Positions 43,333 to 54,542 are shown, numbered from the stretch's first letter. The stretch: DNA of 64,000 nucleotides from VXNF01 sp964291305 (GCA_964291305.2 OZ219783.1:2170001-2234000), one strand, 5' to 3'. Numbers and translations are program-made. Notes: generated by a model not told the origin, from the sequence alone.

Positions 43333-44304
43333 CTAGCGGGAGAGCGTGCCGGCTGAGGCTAAGGACCGCTTGGCGAAGAGAGCTACCGCAGCCCGGTCGC
43401 TTGGCCAGTTGGGCTGCATAAGGTGCCACTGCGTGGGGTCAGGTCGGATCATTTCCTCGAGCAAGTGTGCCACTTCTTGGGTGGTCTCAGCCACCACCTG
43501 GCGCAGGCGACCGTCCCGGCGAACCACTATTGGCGGGTAGGTGACAGCGTGGTGTTTACCGTTACGGCTGTGCACAACCACACCCACTATGGGTGATCCG
43601 GTGCGCCGAGCTAGCACTGCGGCTCCGCCCGGCAGCGTGGTGCGCTCGCCGAAAAAATCCACCTCCACACCACCTCCACCGATGTCCCGATCGGTGAGCA
43701 AGCAGACCACGTGGCCCTCATGGAGTGCCTGCGTGAGAGCACCGAGCGCCTCAGGTCCCGCCGTCACAATCTCCATGCCGATCCGGCGACGGAACCGCTG
43801 CATCCAGGCAAAAAGCTCTGGGTGCTGAATTGGCTCCACCACCGCTGTGACCTTGACCCCGGGGCGCTCGGCCAACCACACCCCTGCCCACTCCCAGCTG
43901 CCAACATGCGGTAAAACCAAGATGGCGCCGGGTCCGACGCGCAGGGCATCGGAGATGTTGTCGTACCCCTCAAAGGTGAAACCGGCGTCTACTTGCTCGG
44001 GAGAAGCGGCCGCCAGACGAGCACAGTCCACGTAGTAGCGGCCGTAGGCCACGAAGGTGTCCCGCACGGCCCGACGCAGCGCAGCGGAATCGAGCGGCGC
44101 TGCACCGGCAGCGGTTCGCCGCAAGTTGCGCTCCACAATCAGGCGCTGCTGGCTGTTCCGGCGCGCCAAGCCACCAGCCAGCAGGCGGGTGCCGCCGTTG
44201 ACTAGCCAATCCGGCAGGCGCGGCAACAAGGTCGCACCAAGGCGGTACTGCTCCAGCACCAGGCGTTGTTGTAGCCGCTTGCGCAAGTCGACAAGGAGGC
44301 GCAC
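43333..44304 (-). CDS. patA: PIM acyltransferase (PatA / lipid A acyltransferase family)
   Basis: About 323 residues. 'ILVLPHVGSWEWAGVWLAE' contains the H-x4-D/E type active site (His...Glu) of LpxL/HtrB-like acyltransferases; 'HVVCLLTDRDIGGGGVEVDFFGE' and 'TGSPIVGVVVH' are also family features. PatA acylates the mannose of PIM1/PIM2. The start is uncertain: the frame is open to 44397 but that would overlap pgsA by 70 bp, so GTG 44304 is given. Confidence 0.88.
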   Translation of the reverse strand: MRLLVDLRKRLQQRLVLEQYRLGATLLPRLPDWLVNGGTRLLAGGLARRNSQQRLIVERNLRRTAAGAAPLDSAALRRAVRDTFVAYGRYYVDCARLAAASPEQVDAGFTFEGYDNISDALRVGPGAILVLPHVGSWEWAGVWLAERPGVKVTAVVEPIQHPELFAWMQRFRRRIGMEIVTAGPEALGALTQALHEGHVVCLLTDRDIGGGGVEVDFFGERTTLPGGAAVLARRTGSPIVGVVVHSRNGKHHAVTYPPIVVRRDGRLRQVVAETTQEVAHLLEEMIRPDPTQWHLMQPNWPSDRAAVALFAKRSLASAGTLSR

Positions 44305-44327
44305 GACTGGACTCAGAACGACTCGGC

Positions 44328-44897
44328 TCAGAATTGTCGCCAGATCTTGGCGAAACGCTGAACGACCGTGACCAAAGTAAGACCTAGCAGCACCCACAAC
44401 ACATATGCCAGCCAGTCAGGTATCAGCAGTCCAAAGCACAGCACCACGAACCGCTCAGCGCGTTCCATTAGACCGCCGCGAGCTTCGAGCCCCAAAGACT
44501 CAGCCTTGGCCCTCAGATATGAAACGAACTGACCCGAGGCCAGCACGGCTACAGGCAGCATTGCCAGCACGCCGTCGTCCAGCAACCGGTAGCTGAGGGC
44601 GCCAAGGATCAGCGTGTCCGAAATCCGGTCGGACACCGAGTCCAAGAAGGCACCGCGAGTGCTGGTTGTGCCGGCGGCCTTCGCAACCGGACCGTCTAGC
44701 AAGTCGCCGAGGCCACAGAGCACGATAAAGCTGAACGCCAGCCCAAACCGGTCGATCACCACCATGGCCGCGGTGGTCGCCGAGGCCGCCACGCCTAACA
44801 GCGTGACGTGATCAGCGCGCACGCCGAGGCGCCACAGCGTCTTTCCGATTGGGACGACCACACGGTCTACGCCGACCCGCCAGCGGCCGTCGAACAC
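44328..44897 (-). CDS. pgsA: Phosphatidylinositol (phosphate) synthase, CDP-alcohol phosphotransferase
   Basis: A 189-residue membrane enzyme with about six helices. The catalytic motif spans residues 65-90: D65xxD68G69xxA72-K73-x8-G82xxxD86xxxD90. All four Asp are present; the usual Arg of 'AR' is Lys. In actinobacteria the enzyme in this position uses CDP-diacylglycerol and inositol phosphate to make PI-phosphate. The gene order pgsA-patA-pimA, with a HIT gene and thrS upstream, matches the mycobacterial PIM locus. Confidence 0.92.
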   Translation of the reverse strand: MFDGRWRVGVDRVVVPIGKTLWRLGVRADHVTLLGVAASATTAAMVVIDRFGLAFSFIVLCGLGDLLDGPVAKAAGTTSTRGAFLDSVSDRISDTLILGALSYRLLDDGVLAMLPVAVLASGQFVSYLRAKAESLGLEARGGLMERAERFVVLCFGLLIPDWLAYVLWVLLGLTLVTVVQRFAKIWRQF

Positions 44898-44940
44898 GAT
44901 CCCGCCGGCTTGCTAGTCGTCGCCGGGGCGGGCCGGCTGG

Positions 44941-45513
44941 TCAGTCCGAAGACCCATCGATAGCGCCAACAGCCAGCTCTGACCAATCCTCAGGGTTGTC
45001 CTCGACGATTACGTCAAGGACTCTCAACTCCACTCCGTCCACCAGCACCAGACCGCGCCGCAACGGCCGGATCTCGTTTGAAAATACCAGGATTCGCCAG
45101 GTGGGACGGGAGAACCACCCTCTCCAGCCCATCTGCGCCGAGGCATGACCCACCGGGAAACCAACTGCTCGGACTGCCTCAAGCAGAGCATCGGTCTCTT
45201 CGACACGTAGCTCCCAGCCAGCCCGGAAGTGATAAGCCGCCAGCACTAGCAACGCAATCCCTGCCGCCAGGAAGCCCCCGTTGACGATGTTAGGGTCGCG
45301 ACTGAGGGTCAAGGCCCAGACAGCAATCGACACCACGCCAATAAAGGCGTAGAGCGCTCCAGGCACGCGGCGGCGACTGTTGTTAGGAAAGACGTACGGA
45401 CCGACGTAACCGCTGACATCCAACTCCGGTGGAAGCACATCGGCAACATCTTCACCGGCGGGTGCTTGGCCTGCGGGTTCGGTTGACTCCCCGGTCGAAG
45501 TTTCTTGGCTCAC
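44941..45513 (-). CDS. Two-helix membrane protein of unknown function
   Basis: A 190-residue protein. The N-terminal 45 residues are acidic and Pro/Gly-rich; two membrane helices follow (about 53-69 and 77-95); the remaining ~95 residues form a soluble domain (ELRVEETDALLEAV...WRILVFSNEIRPLRRGLVLVDG). I do not recognise the domain. Its GTG start overlaps the HIT-gene stop by 4 bp (GTGA), and pgsA follows 43 bp later, so a role at the membrane near PI synthesis is possible. Confidence 0.8.
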   Translation of the reverse strand: MSQETSTGESTEPAGQAPAGEDVADVLPPELDVSGYVGPYVFPNNSRRRVPGALYAFIGVVSIAVWALTLSRDPNIVNGGFLAAGIALLVLAAYHFRAGWELRVEETDALLEAVRAVGFPVGHASAQMGWRGWFSRPTWRILVFSNEIRPLRRGLVLVDGVELRVLDVIVEDNPEDWSELAVGAIDGSSD

Positions 45514-46043
45514 GTTCCGACGCTATCGGCCGCAGCCGGCCAGGCATCCCGCAGCTTGCGCCAGGTGTCTCCAAGAGTTTCGGGCAGCACTCTGGTGCCG
45601 CCCACAGTCGTCATAAAGTTGGTGTCGCCCGCCCAGCGGGGCAGGCAATGGATGTGGATGTGGCCAACCACGCCGGCACCAGCCGCCCGCCCTAGGTTTA
45701 GCCCTACGTTAACTCCGTCGGGGTTGTAGGCAGTCTGTAGCGCCCGCACCGCTAGACGAACTGCTTGCCACAGTTCGGCCCAGGTAGCGTCGTTCAGATC
45801 GTCGGGCGCGGCGGCGGCTACATAGGGCACTACTAGCAGGTGACCGGTGGTGTACGGGTAGGCGTTCAGTACGGCGAAAGTGTGCTCCCCGCGCCAAACC
45901 ACGAACGTCTCATCGTCGGGCAACTCGCCGCGCCCGATGGCCTCGAAAGGCGAGGAGGACTCGTTGGCGTCGGTATCTGCGGCGCTTACCGATCTCACAT
46001 AGTCGGCGCGCCAGCCAGCCCAGAGCCGACCCAGATCGCTCAT
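45510..46043 (-). CDS. HIT-family nucleotide hydrolase/phosphorylase
   Basis: A 177-residue protein with the histidine triad 'GHIHIHCLPRW' (H-x-H-x-H-x) and 'YPYTTGHLLVVPY'. It resembles the HIT protein next to pgsA in mycobacteria (an Ap4A phosphorylase type). It probably cleaves dinucleoside polyphosphates. Its ATG overlaps the thrS stop (ATGA). Confidence 0.93.
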   Translation of the reverse strand: MSDLGRLWAGWRADYVRSVSAADTDANESSSPFEAIGRGELPDDETFVVWRGEHTFAVLNAYPYTTGHLLVVPYVAAAAPDDLNDATWAELWQAVRLAVRALQTAYNPDGVNVGLNLGRAAGAGVVGHIHIHCLPRWAGDTNFMTTVGGTRVLPETLGDTWRKLRDAWPAAADSVGT

Positions 46044-48028
46044 AGGCGCACGCTCATCTCCTCCGGGACCGCTTCGGCCAGCATCTGAGCCTTCACCTCC
46101 GCTAGCGGCACATCCCGCTCGGTGTCGCCGTCTCGCGGGTTAACCCCGACTGTGCCCGCCGCCATGTCCTTAGCCCCCACGACCAGCACGTAGGGCACTT
46201 TGGCCAGTTTGGCGGCGCGCACCCGCCGTCCGAGAGGCTCGTCCGCGGCCACCAGCTCGGCGCGCAGCCCGGCGGCAGTCAACTCCACAACCACTTCGGC
46301 GGCGTAGTCAGCGTGATCGGCCGCCACCGGCAGCACGCAGGCCTGCACCGGGGCAAGCCAGGTGGGAAAAGCTCCTGCGTAGTGCTCCAGAAGCACCCCA
46401 AAGAACCGCTCTACCGAGCCGAACAGCGCCCGGTGGATCATCACCGGCCGACGGCGCTGGCCATCAGAGTCCGTGTAGTACAGGTCGAAGCGCTCCGGCA
46501 GGTTGAAGTCCACCTGCAGCGTGGAGAGCTGCCAGGCCCGGCCGATGGCGTCGGTTACGTCGATATCGATTTTGGGGCCGTAGAAGGCGCCGCCGCCAGG
46601 GTCGGTGACGTAGTCCAGCCCGGCGGACTCCAAAGCAGCTCGCAAACCTTCGGTGGCTAGATCCCACATCTCCACTGGACCTACCGCCTTGCGCGCCGGA
46701 CGGGTGGAGAGCTTGGCCTGGAAGTCATTGAACCCGAAAGCTCGCAGCACAGACAGCACGAAGTCCAGCAGCGAAGCCATCTCGGGCTGCACCTGCTCTG
46801 AGGTAGCGAAAATGTGGCTGTCATCCTGGGTGAAACCCCGGGAGCGCAGCAAGCCATGCACCGCACCCGACAACTCGTAGCGGTATACGGCCCCCAGCTC
46901 GAACAGGCGCAGCGGCAAATCACGGTAGGAACGCTGACCAGAGCGATAGATCATCACGTGGAATGGGCAGTTCATGGGCTTGGGGTAGTACGAGGCCCCA
47001 TCCAGCTCCATGGGGGGATACATGCTCTCGGCGTAGAAGTCCAAGTGGCCGCTGGTCTCCCAGAGGTTGGACTTGGCCAGGTGCGGGGTGTACACGAACT
47101 GGTAGCCACCGGCGGCGTGGCGGCGGCGGCTGTAGTCCTCCATGAGATGCCGCACCAAAGCCCCCTTGGGATGCCATACCGCCAGTCCTGGCCCTAGCTC
47201 CTCGGGCCAAGAAACTAGGTCTAACTCGCGGGCTAGCCGCCGGTGGTCCCGCTTGGCGGCCTCGGCCAGCCGGTGTAGGTGACTCTTCAGGTCGGCGGCA
47301 TTAGCCCAGGCCGTGCCGTAGATCCGCTGCAGCATGGGACGGTCACTGTCGCCTCTCCAGTAGGCGCCCGCTACCCGTTGCAGGGCGAAGTGACCCAGGC
47401 GCCCGGTAGAAGGGACGTGGGGACCCAGGCAGAGGTCTACAAAGTCCTCGCCGTTGGCATAGCAACTCACAACACCGTCGCCTGTGGCCTCGCCGGCTAG
47501 GTCGGCGTCGGTTTCGGGGTTATCCTCGGCACTGCTACTGACCCGCTGGATGATCTCGCGTTTGTAGGGGTGCTCGGCGAAGATCTCCAGCGCCTCGCCA
47601 GCATCCACCTCCCGCCGCACGAACGGCTGGTCGGCGGCGATGATTTTCCGCATCTGCGCTTCGATGCGCTCCAGGTCAGCGTCGGCAAAAGTGCCGCCGG
47701 TGGGCAACTCGAAGTCGTAATAGAAGCCGTCGGCTACTGGCGGCCCAATGGCAAAAGTGGCGCCCGGATATAGCCCCAGGACCGCCTGGGCTAAGACGTG
47801 TGCCGTGGAGTGGCGCAAGGTGTGCAGACCACGCTCGCTGCCAGCGGTCACGACTTCGACGGTCGCGCCATCCACCAGCGGTGTAAACAGGTCTACTTCA
47901 ACGCCGTCGAAGGCGGCAATCAGCGCGTCGCGGGCCAGGCGGCGGCCGATAGCGGCAGCCAGATCGGCAGCGGTGGCGCCGTCGGGCAGGTCGCGCGCCG
48001 AACCGTCTGGCAAAAGCACACGAACCAT
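46040..48028 (-). CDS. thrS: Threonyl-tRNA synthetase
   Basis: A 662-residue class II synthetase with TGS (residues 1-~60), an editing-like second additional domain with 'LRHSTAHVLAQAVLGLYPGA', the catalytic core with 'NCPFHVMIY' (zinc Cys), 'RYELSGAVHGLLRSRGFTQDDSHIF' (motif 2) and 'RPVMIHRALFGSVERFFGVL' (motif 3), and a C-terminal anticodon-binding domain (APVQACVLPV). It charges tRNA-Thr. It follows mshC by 9 bp and overlaps the HIT gene by 4 bp. No T-box is visible because there is no leader of useful length. Confidence 0.97.
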   Translation of the reverse strand: MVRVLLPDGSARDLPDGATAADLAAAIGRRLARDALIAAFDGVEVDLFTPLVDGATVEVVTAGSERGLHTLRHSTAHVLAQAVLGLYPGATFAIGPPVADGFYYDFELPTGGTFADADLERIEAQMRKIIAADQPFVRREVDAGEALEIFAEHPYKREIIQRVSSSAEDNPETDADLAGEATGDGVVSCYANGEDFVDLCLGPHVPSTGRLGHFALQRVAGAYWRGDSDRPMLQRIYGTAWANAADLKSHLHRLAEAAKRDHRRLARELDLVSWPEELGPGLAVWHPKGALVRHLMEDYSRRRHAAGGYQFVYTPHLAKSNLWETSGHLDFYAESMYPPMELDGASYYPKPMNCPFHVMIYRSGQRSYRDLPLRLFELGAVYRYELSGAVHGLLRSRGFTQDDSHIFATSEQVQPEMASLLDFVLSVLRAFGFNDFQAKLSTRPARKAVGPVEMWDLATEGLRAALESAGLDYVTDPGGGAFYGPKIDIDVTDAIGRAWQLSTLQVDFNLPERFDLYYTDSDGQRRRPVMIHRALFGSVERFFGVLLEHYAGAFPTWLAPVQACVLPVAADHADYAAEVVVELTAAGLRAELVAADEPLGRRVRAAKLAKVPYVLVVGAKDMAAGTVGVNPRDGDTERDVPLAEVKAQMLAEAVPEEMSVRL

Positions 48029-48037
48029 ATGGAAAAA

Positions 48038-49279
48038 CTAGCGGCGAGCAGCGGAAGGATCGCAGGCGGAGCTGTTGCCGGCCGAACCTAGGGCCTCGTC
48101 ACCTAGGGCCTCGTCGGCCCGCAGGTCCACCCCCAGCAGCATGGCCGCGGCAGCTACTCCGGTGCCAGTGCCAACCGCGGCATCGATGCAGCCGAGCGCG
48201 GTTGGCGTGTCTAGGTCGTTGTCGAGGGCAGCGCGCACCTCCTGGAGCGGGCCCTCGCCGAACGCAGCCGACTGCCAGCGCTCTAAACGCTCGCTGGCGG
48301 TGGCCATTATCTCCGGGCGCCACTCCCAGGAGTCCCGGTAGTGGTGAGCCAGCACCGCCAGCCGCACCGCTCGCGCGTCGTGGTCTTTTAGCAGGTCGCT
48401 CACAAAGACCAGGTTTCCCAGCGACTTGGACATCTTCTCGCCGTCCAGTTGGACCATGGCCTGGTGCATCCAGTGGCGGGCGAACGGCTCGCCGGTGGCC
48501 GCCTCGGACTGCGCCCGCTCACACTCATGGTGTGGAAAGACAAGGTCTGACCCGCCGCCGTGCAGGTCGATCGTGGTGCCCAGCTCGCGCATAGCCAGCG
48601 TGGAGCATTCGATGTGCCATCCTGGCCGACCGGGACCCCACAGCGACCCCCACTCCGGCTCGTCGGGCTCAGAGGGTTGCCAGAGCACGAAGTCCAGCGG
48701 GTCTCGCTTGGCCGGGTCATCGGGATTGCCGCCCCGCTCTGCCGCTAGCACCAACATCTCGGTTCGGTCTAGCTTGGAGAGTTCGCCAAAGCCAGGATAT
48801 TTGGCCACTTCGAAGTAGACGGCGCCACCCGATACGTAAGCATGACCTCCCTCTAGCACCATGCCGATAAAACCGCGGATGTCGGAAATGGCCGAGGTGG
48901 CGCGTGGCTCACTCCAGCTAGCCAGCATGCCGAGTGCGGTCATGTCCGAATCGAAACGGGCCACTTCAGCTGCCGCCAAGTCAAGATAATGCACGCCCAG
49001 CGAGCGGGCCTTGCGCAGGATGTCGTCGTCCACATCGGTTACGTTGCGCACGCAGCGCGTCTCATGGCCACGGTCACGCAGACGCCGTTGCAACACGTCG
49101 TAGGTGAGGTAAGTGGCGGCATGACCCAGATGGGTGGCGTCGTAGGGGGTGATCCCACAGGTGTACATGGTGACCACCGGGCCAACCTCGAAGGGCACCA
49201 CCTCGCCGGCAAGGGTGTCGTAGATGTTCATCGCTCGGGCCGGGGTTCTGGCCGGCCGTTCCGACAGCAAGGCCGTCAC
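48038..49279 (-). CDS. mshC: Mycothiol biosynthesis cysteine ligase MshC
   Basis: A 413-residue CysRS paralogue. 'MYTCGITPYDATHLGHAATYLTYDV' is specific to MshC (CysRS has CGPTVYD); 'GWHIECSTLAM' and 'HHECERAQ' give the zinc and substrate site; KMSKSLGN is the KMSKS loop. It links cysteine to GlcN-inositol with ATP. The anticodon domain of CysRS is absent, as expected. The GTG start overlaps the F420-reductase stop (GTGA). The C-terminus repeats 'DEALG'. Confidence 0.93.
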   Translation of the reverse strand: MTALLSERPARTPARAMNIYDTLAGEVVPFEVGPVVTMYTCGITPYDATHLGHAATYLTYDVLQRRLRDRGHETRCVRNVTDVDDDILRKARSLGVHYLDLAAAEVARFDSDMTALGMLASWSEPRATSAISDIRGFIGMVLEGGHAYVSGGAVYFEVAKYPGFGELSKLDRTEMLVLAAERGGNPDDPAKRDPLDFVLWQPSEPDEPEWGSLWGPGRPGWHIECSTLAMRELGTTIDLHGGGSDLVFPHHECERAQSEAATGEPFARHWMHQAMVQLDGEKMSKSLGNLVFVSDLLKDHDARAVRLAVLAHHYRDSWEWRPEIMATASERLERWQSAAFGEGPLQEVRAALDNDLDTPTALGCIDAAVGTGTGVAAAAMLLGVDLRADEALGDEALGSAGNSSACDPSAARR

Positions 49280-49935
49280 TCGTCGTTGAGACCCGTGAAG
49301 CGCAGCGCTACCCGGGTCTTGTATCGGCCGTTGAGCTGCAGCAGCACCGCGGCGAACGCCTCTATCGGCGCCGCGTTAGACAGCTCTCCCGCATCGAGCG
49401 GGCGCAGGCGCGGGATCTGGGCGACGAAAGCAGCCGTGTCTGCCGTGGCTTCGGGGTGGTCAGAGCAAATAAGCACATCAGAATCCACGTCGTGGTCGAT
49501 CTCGCCGAGTTCTCTGGCAGGGACGTGGTGCATGGCGGCGACGACTTTGGCCTTTGGTACCGCAGCTTGCACGCTGGCCGCTACCGACCCCCGTGGCGGC
49601 ACCAGCGGCTGGAACTCGTGCGCCACCCGGGCCAGAGCGTTGCACATGGATACCACTACCTTGCCCGCCAGATACGACTCCACGGACTTCACGCTTGCGG
49701 CGGCGGCGTCCCAGGGCGTAGCCAACACCACCAGGTCACAGCCAGCCGCCACCTCGTTGTCACCGGAGTCGATCGGCAGACTTCGGCCTGCCCAGACTTC
49801 CAGAAGCTTGTCGCGCGCCTCCATAGCTCGGTACTTGGACCGTGACCCCAGCACCACCTCGAAGCCCACACTTGCCAGCCGGACAGCGAGGCCCCGACCA
49901 GCGGGGCCTGTTCCGCCCAGAATGCCAATGCGCAT
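49276..49935 (-). CDS. npdG: NADPH-dependent F420 reductase (NpdG/Fno family)
   Basis: A 219-residue Rossmann protein. 'RIGILGGTGPAGRGLAVRL' is the binding loop, 'VVLGSRSKYRA' carries the Ser/Arg that favour NADP, and 'VVLATPWDAAAASV' and 'AAMHHVPARELGE' are typical. It moves hydride between NADPH and F420. It heads the long minus-strand series and is divergent from fabI with a 24-bp gap. Confidence 0.92.
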   Translation of the reverse strand: MRIGILGGTGPAGRGLAVRLASVGFEVVLGSRSKYRAMEARDKLLEVWAGRSLPIDSGDNEVAAGCDLVVLATPWDAAAASVKSVESYLAGKVVVSMCNALARVAHEFQPLVPPRGSVAASVQAAVPKAKVVAAMHHVPARELGEIDHDVDSDVLICSDHPEATADTAAFVAQIPRLRPLDAGELSNAAPIEAFAAVLLQLNGRYKTRVALRFTGLNDE

Positions 49936-49959
49936 GGGGCCTAGGGTAGCTTGACGCCG

Positions 49960-50727
49960 ATGGGCCTCTTAGCGAATAAACGACTACTGATTACCGGCGT
50001 GCTGACCGACGCCTCGCTGGCTTTCGCCGTGGCCCAGCTAGCCACCGAAGAAGGAGCGGAGCTAATCCTCACCGGCGCCGGGCGCGGCCTGCGACTCACC
50101 GAGCGCACCGCCCGCAAGCTAGACCCCACCCCCGATGTACTGGAACTCGACGTAACTCAGCCCGAGCACTTGGCCTCGTTGCGCCAGGCGCTGACCGAGC
50201 GTTGGGGCCGAGTGGACGGCGCACTTCACGCCATCGGCTTCGCCCCGCAGAACTGCCTAGGCGGCGACTTCATGGTCCCCGACTGGGACGACGTGTCGCT
50301 GTCGCTTCAGATTTCGGCGTACTCACTAAAGGCGCTGGCTGATGTGGTCACACCGCTCATGGACACCGGCGGTTCATTGGTGGCGCTGGACTTCGACGCC
50401 ACGGTGGCTTGGCCGGTCTACGACTGGATGGGCGTCTCGAAGGCGGCGCTGGAGTCGGTGGCCCGCTATCTAGCACGCGATCTGGGGCCCCGGGGCATAC
50501 GGGTAAACCTGGTGGCCGCCGGCCCGGTACGCACCATGGCAGCACGTTCGATCCCTGGCTTTGATGCGTTCGAGGAGGCTTGGACACAGCGCGCCCCGCT
50601 GGGTTGGGATGTCCAGGACGCCGGCCCGGTGGCCCGGGCATGCGTACTGCTGCTGTCGGACTGGCTGGACGCCACCACGGGAGAGATGCTGCACGTCGAC
50701 GGCGGCTACCACGCCATCGGGGCCTGA
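49960..50727 (+). CDS. fabI: Enoyl-ACP reductase (FabI/InhA-like)
   Basis: A 255-residue SDR-fold enzyme. 'GLLANKRLLITGVLTDASLAFAVA' is the divergent FabI/InhA cofactor motif, 'HAIGFAPQ' and 'QISAYSLKALA' match InhA, and 'YDWMGVSKAALE' contains the catalytic Tyr-x6-Lys. It reduces enoyl-ACP in fatty-acid synthesis. I chose ATG 49960 rather than TTG 49951, since relatives start there. Confidence 0.94.
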   Translation: MGLLANKRLLITGVLTDASLAFAVAQLATEEGAELILTGAGRGLRLTERTARKLDPTPDVLELDVTQPEHLASLRQALTERWGRVDGALHAIGFAPQNCLGGDFMVPDWDDVSLSLQISAYSLKALADVVTPLMDTGGSLVALDFDATVAWPVYDWMGVSKAALESVARYLARDLGPRGIRVNLVAAGPVRTMAARSIPGFDAFEEAWTQRAPLGWDVQDAGPVARACVLLLSDWLDATTGEMLHVDGGYHAIGA

Positions 50728-50832
50728 ACGCCTGCTGCGGGTGCAGCTAGGTGTGCAGGGCATGGAACCCTTCCGGGGCTCCATCGCCTAACCAACGCCG
50801 GGAGTCGGCTGTGGGGCGCTAGCTTCAGAACC

Positions 50833-51321
50833 GTGGCCACCTCACCGGCGCCAGATCTGATTTTAGAGCCACTCACGGGCAAGCCTCGGGCGGTTGAGGA
50901 ATGGGTTACCACGTTTCATCTCGTGTTAGTGGCACTAGACCCTTTTACCTACGAGAGCGGCTGGATCCTGCCGACAGCCGGCAGGGTGATGGGCAACTTC
51001 TCCGGTGCCGACTGCCGGGTGGGCTGGCTGGTGTGTGGCACCCCCGATCAGGCGCGTCAGTTCCTGGGGCAATGGGCGGACCGCTTTTTGACCTTCACCG
51101 ATCCGGATCGGGAGATGGTGCAAGGGCTAGGGCTTGAGCATCTGCCAGCCATCGTGCACCTAAACCACTCCCTAGGAGTGGTCGGTGCGGCCGAAGGTTG
51201 GAGCCCGAAGGCCTGGCGGACAGTAGCTAAAGGGTTGGCCAAGGCAATGAGTTGGAGCAAGCCCACCATCCCCGCCCGCGAGGACCCGGCCCCCTACGCC
51301 GGAACTCCTGCCGGCGGCTGA
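50833..51321 (+). CDS. Hypothetical 162-residue protein
   Basis: I do not recognise this protein. It begins at GTG 50833. It has a hydrophobic, probably folded core ('FHLVLVALDPFTYESGWILP', 'CRVGWLVCGT', 'LPAIVHLNHSLGVVG') and a Pro-rich C-terminal tail. The strand pattern and 'GWSPKAWRTVAKGLAKAM' recall a thioredoxin-like alpha/beta fold, but there is no CxxC. It lies 105 bp after fabI and 39 bp before fumarase on the same strand. Confidence 0.75.
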   Translation: MATSPAPDLILEPLTGKPRAVEEWVTTFHLVLVALDPFTYESGWILPTAGRVMGNFSGADCRVGWLVCGTPDQARQFLGQWADRFLTFTDPDREMVQGLGLEHLPAIVHLNHSLGVVGAAEGWSPKAWRTVAKGLAKAMSWSKPTIPAREDPAPYAGTPAGG

Positions 51322-51360
51322 GGATCTCCGGCACGCCCGGTACCGTCACCCGAGGCGCTC

Positions 51361-52992
<1,632 letters not shown>

Positions 52993-53018
52993 GTAACCCC
53001 GCAGCTCACTAATCGGTC

Positions 53019-54542
53019 TCACTGCTCGGCCCAGTAAGGGGCGCGCAGCTTGTACTTCTGGAGTTTGCCGGTGGCGGTACGCGCCAGGGCGTCGCGGAAC
53101 TCCACCGAGGTAGGGCACTTGTAGTGCGCCAGATTGGCCCGGCAGTGCCTAATGAGTTCATCGGCGGTGGCTTCGGCGTCGGAGGCCAGCACAACTAGAG
53201 CCTTGGGAGTCTCGCCCCAGCGCTCGTGGGGCACGCCGATCACCGCCACCTCAGCTACTGCCGGGTGGGCGAACAGGCAGTCCTCCACCTCAATCGATGA
53301 GACGTTCTCGCCGCCGCTGATAATCACATCCTTACGCCGGTCGGTCAGCACCAAATAGCCGTCGGCATCTAGGAAGCCCCCATCGCCGGTGCGGAACCAG
53401 CCCTCAGCCAGGGCTTCGTCGGTGGCCTCGGGCTGGCCCCAGTAGCCCTCCATGACGTGGTTACCCCTGGCCTGCACTTCCCCCTCGGCGGAGACCCGCA
53501 GCTTTACGCCCAGCGCTGGCGCGCCCTGGCGAACCAACCGCTCGGACCGCTCGGCCGCCGTCAGGTCGTCCCACTCGGGGCGTGCTCGGTTCATGGTGAG
53601 ATAAGGCGCCGTCTCGGTTAGCCCGTATAGCTGCATGAACTCCCAGCCCAACTCCGTTTCCATACGCTCGATAGCCCTCCGGGGCGGAGGCGCCCCAGCC
53701 ACCGTCATGCGGACCGTGCCCGAGCCGGGGATCGGCCCCGGCCAGTTAGCAGCAGCCGCCAAGACCGCAGCAACCACTGCCGGCGCCCCACACAAGTAGG
53801 TGACGCCGTGGCGTTCAACTCGCCGCAGGATCTCGGCGCCGTCGATCTTGCGAATCACTACCTGGCTAGCACCGGCACCACAAAGCGCGTACGGCATGCC
53901 CCAGCCGTTGCAGTGGAACATGGGCAGGGTGTGGAGGTATACGTCGCGATCGGTCACCCCAGCGTTCCAGCCGAAGGTGACAGCGTTGAGCCACAATGTG
54001 CGGTGAGTGACTTGCACCCCCTTGGGCCGCGCCGTGGTTCCGCTGGTGTAGTTGATAGCAGCAGTAGCGTCCTCGTCGGGCTCCCAGGGTCGCGGCTGGG
54101 CTGATTGGTCGGCGAACAGTGCTTCATCAGCCTCGGGACCGAGGATGAAGCGGTGTTCGCATTCCACTGAGGCCAGCTCGTCGGCTAGTTCTGGATCGAT
54201 CAGCAGCAGCCGGGCTCCGCAATGGGACACGATGTACTGCACCTCAGCGGCCTTGAGACGGAAGTTCACCGGCACCGAGATGCGCCCCGCGGCGCTCACG
54301 CCCAGCATTACCGTTGCTAGACGAGCAGAGTTGTGAGACACGATGGCTACCCGTTCGCCCCAGTCGAGCCCTAAGCGATCCAAAGAGGCCGCCAGCGCCC
54401 GGGTGCGGGCCGCCAGTTCGCCGTAGCTAATGGTCCCCCAAGTTGGCGCTGGCTGGTTCGGCTCGTCGATCAGCGCAGGCCGGTCGGGGTACACGTGGGC
54501 CGCCCGATCCAGAAAATCTCCCACGGTCAACGGTACTTTCAT
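53019..54542 (-). CDS. AMP-forming acyl-CoA synthetase
   Basis: A 507-residue ANL-superfamily ligase. 'INYTSGTTARPKGVQVTH' is the P-loop-like A3 motif, 'MQLYGLTETAPY' A5, 'GWFRTGDGGFLDADGYLVLTDRRKDVIISGGENVSS' A7-A8, and 'RTATGKLQKYKLR' has the adenylating Lys. It probably activates a medium-chain or aromatic acid. I chose ATG 54542 because GAGGG lies just upstream. It diverges from a 2-hydroxyacid dehydrogenase gene. Confidence 0.92.
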   Translation of the reverse strand: MKVPLTVGDFLDRAAHVYPDRPALIDEPNQPAPTWGTISYGELAARTRALAASLDRLGLDWGERVAIVSHNSARLATVMLGVSAAGRISVPVNFRLKAAEVQYIVSHCGARLLLIDPELADELASVECEHRFILGPEADEALFADQSAQPRPWEPDEDATAAINYTSGTTARPKGVQVTHRTLWLNAVTFGWNAGVTDRDVYLHTLPMFHCNGWGMPYALCGAGASQVVIRKIDGAEILRRVERHGVTYLCGAPAVVAAVLAAAANWPGPIPGSGTVRMTVAGAPPPRRAIERMETELGWEFMQLYGLTETAPYLTMNRARPEWDDLTAAERSERLVRQGAPALGVKLRVSAEGEVQARGNHVMEGYWGQPEATDEALAEGWFRTGDGGFLDADGYLVLTDRRKDVIISGGENVSSIEVEDCLFAHPAVAEVAVIGVPHERWGETPKALVVLASDAEATADELIRHCRANLAHYKCPTSVEFRDALARTATGKLQKYKLRAPYWAEQ

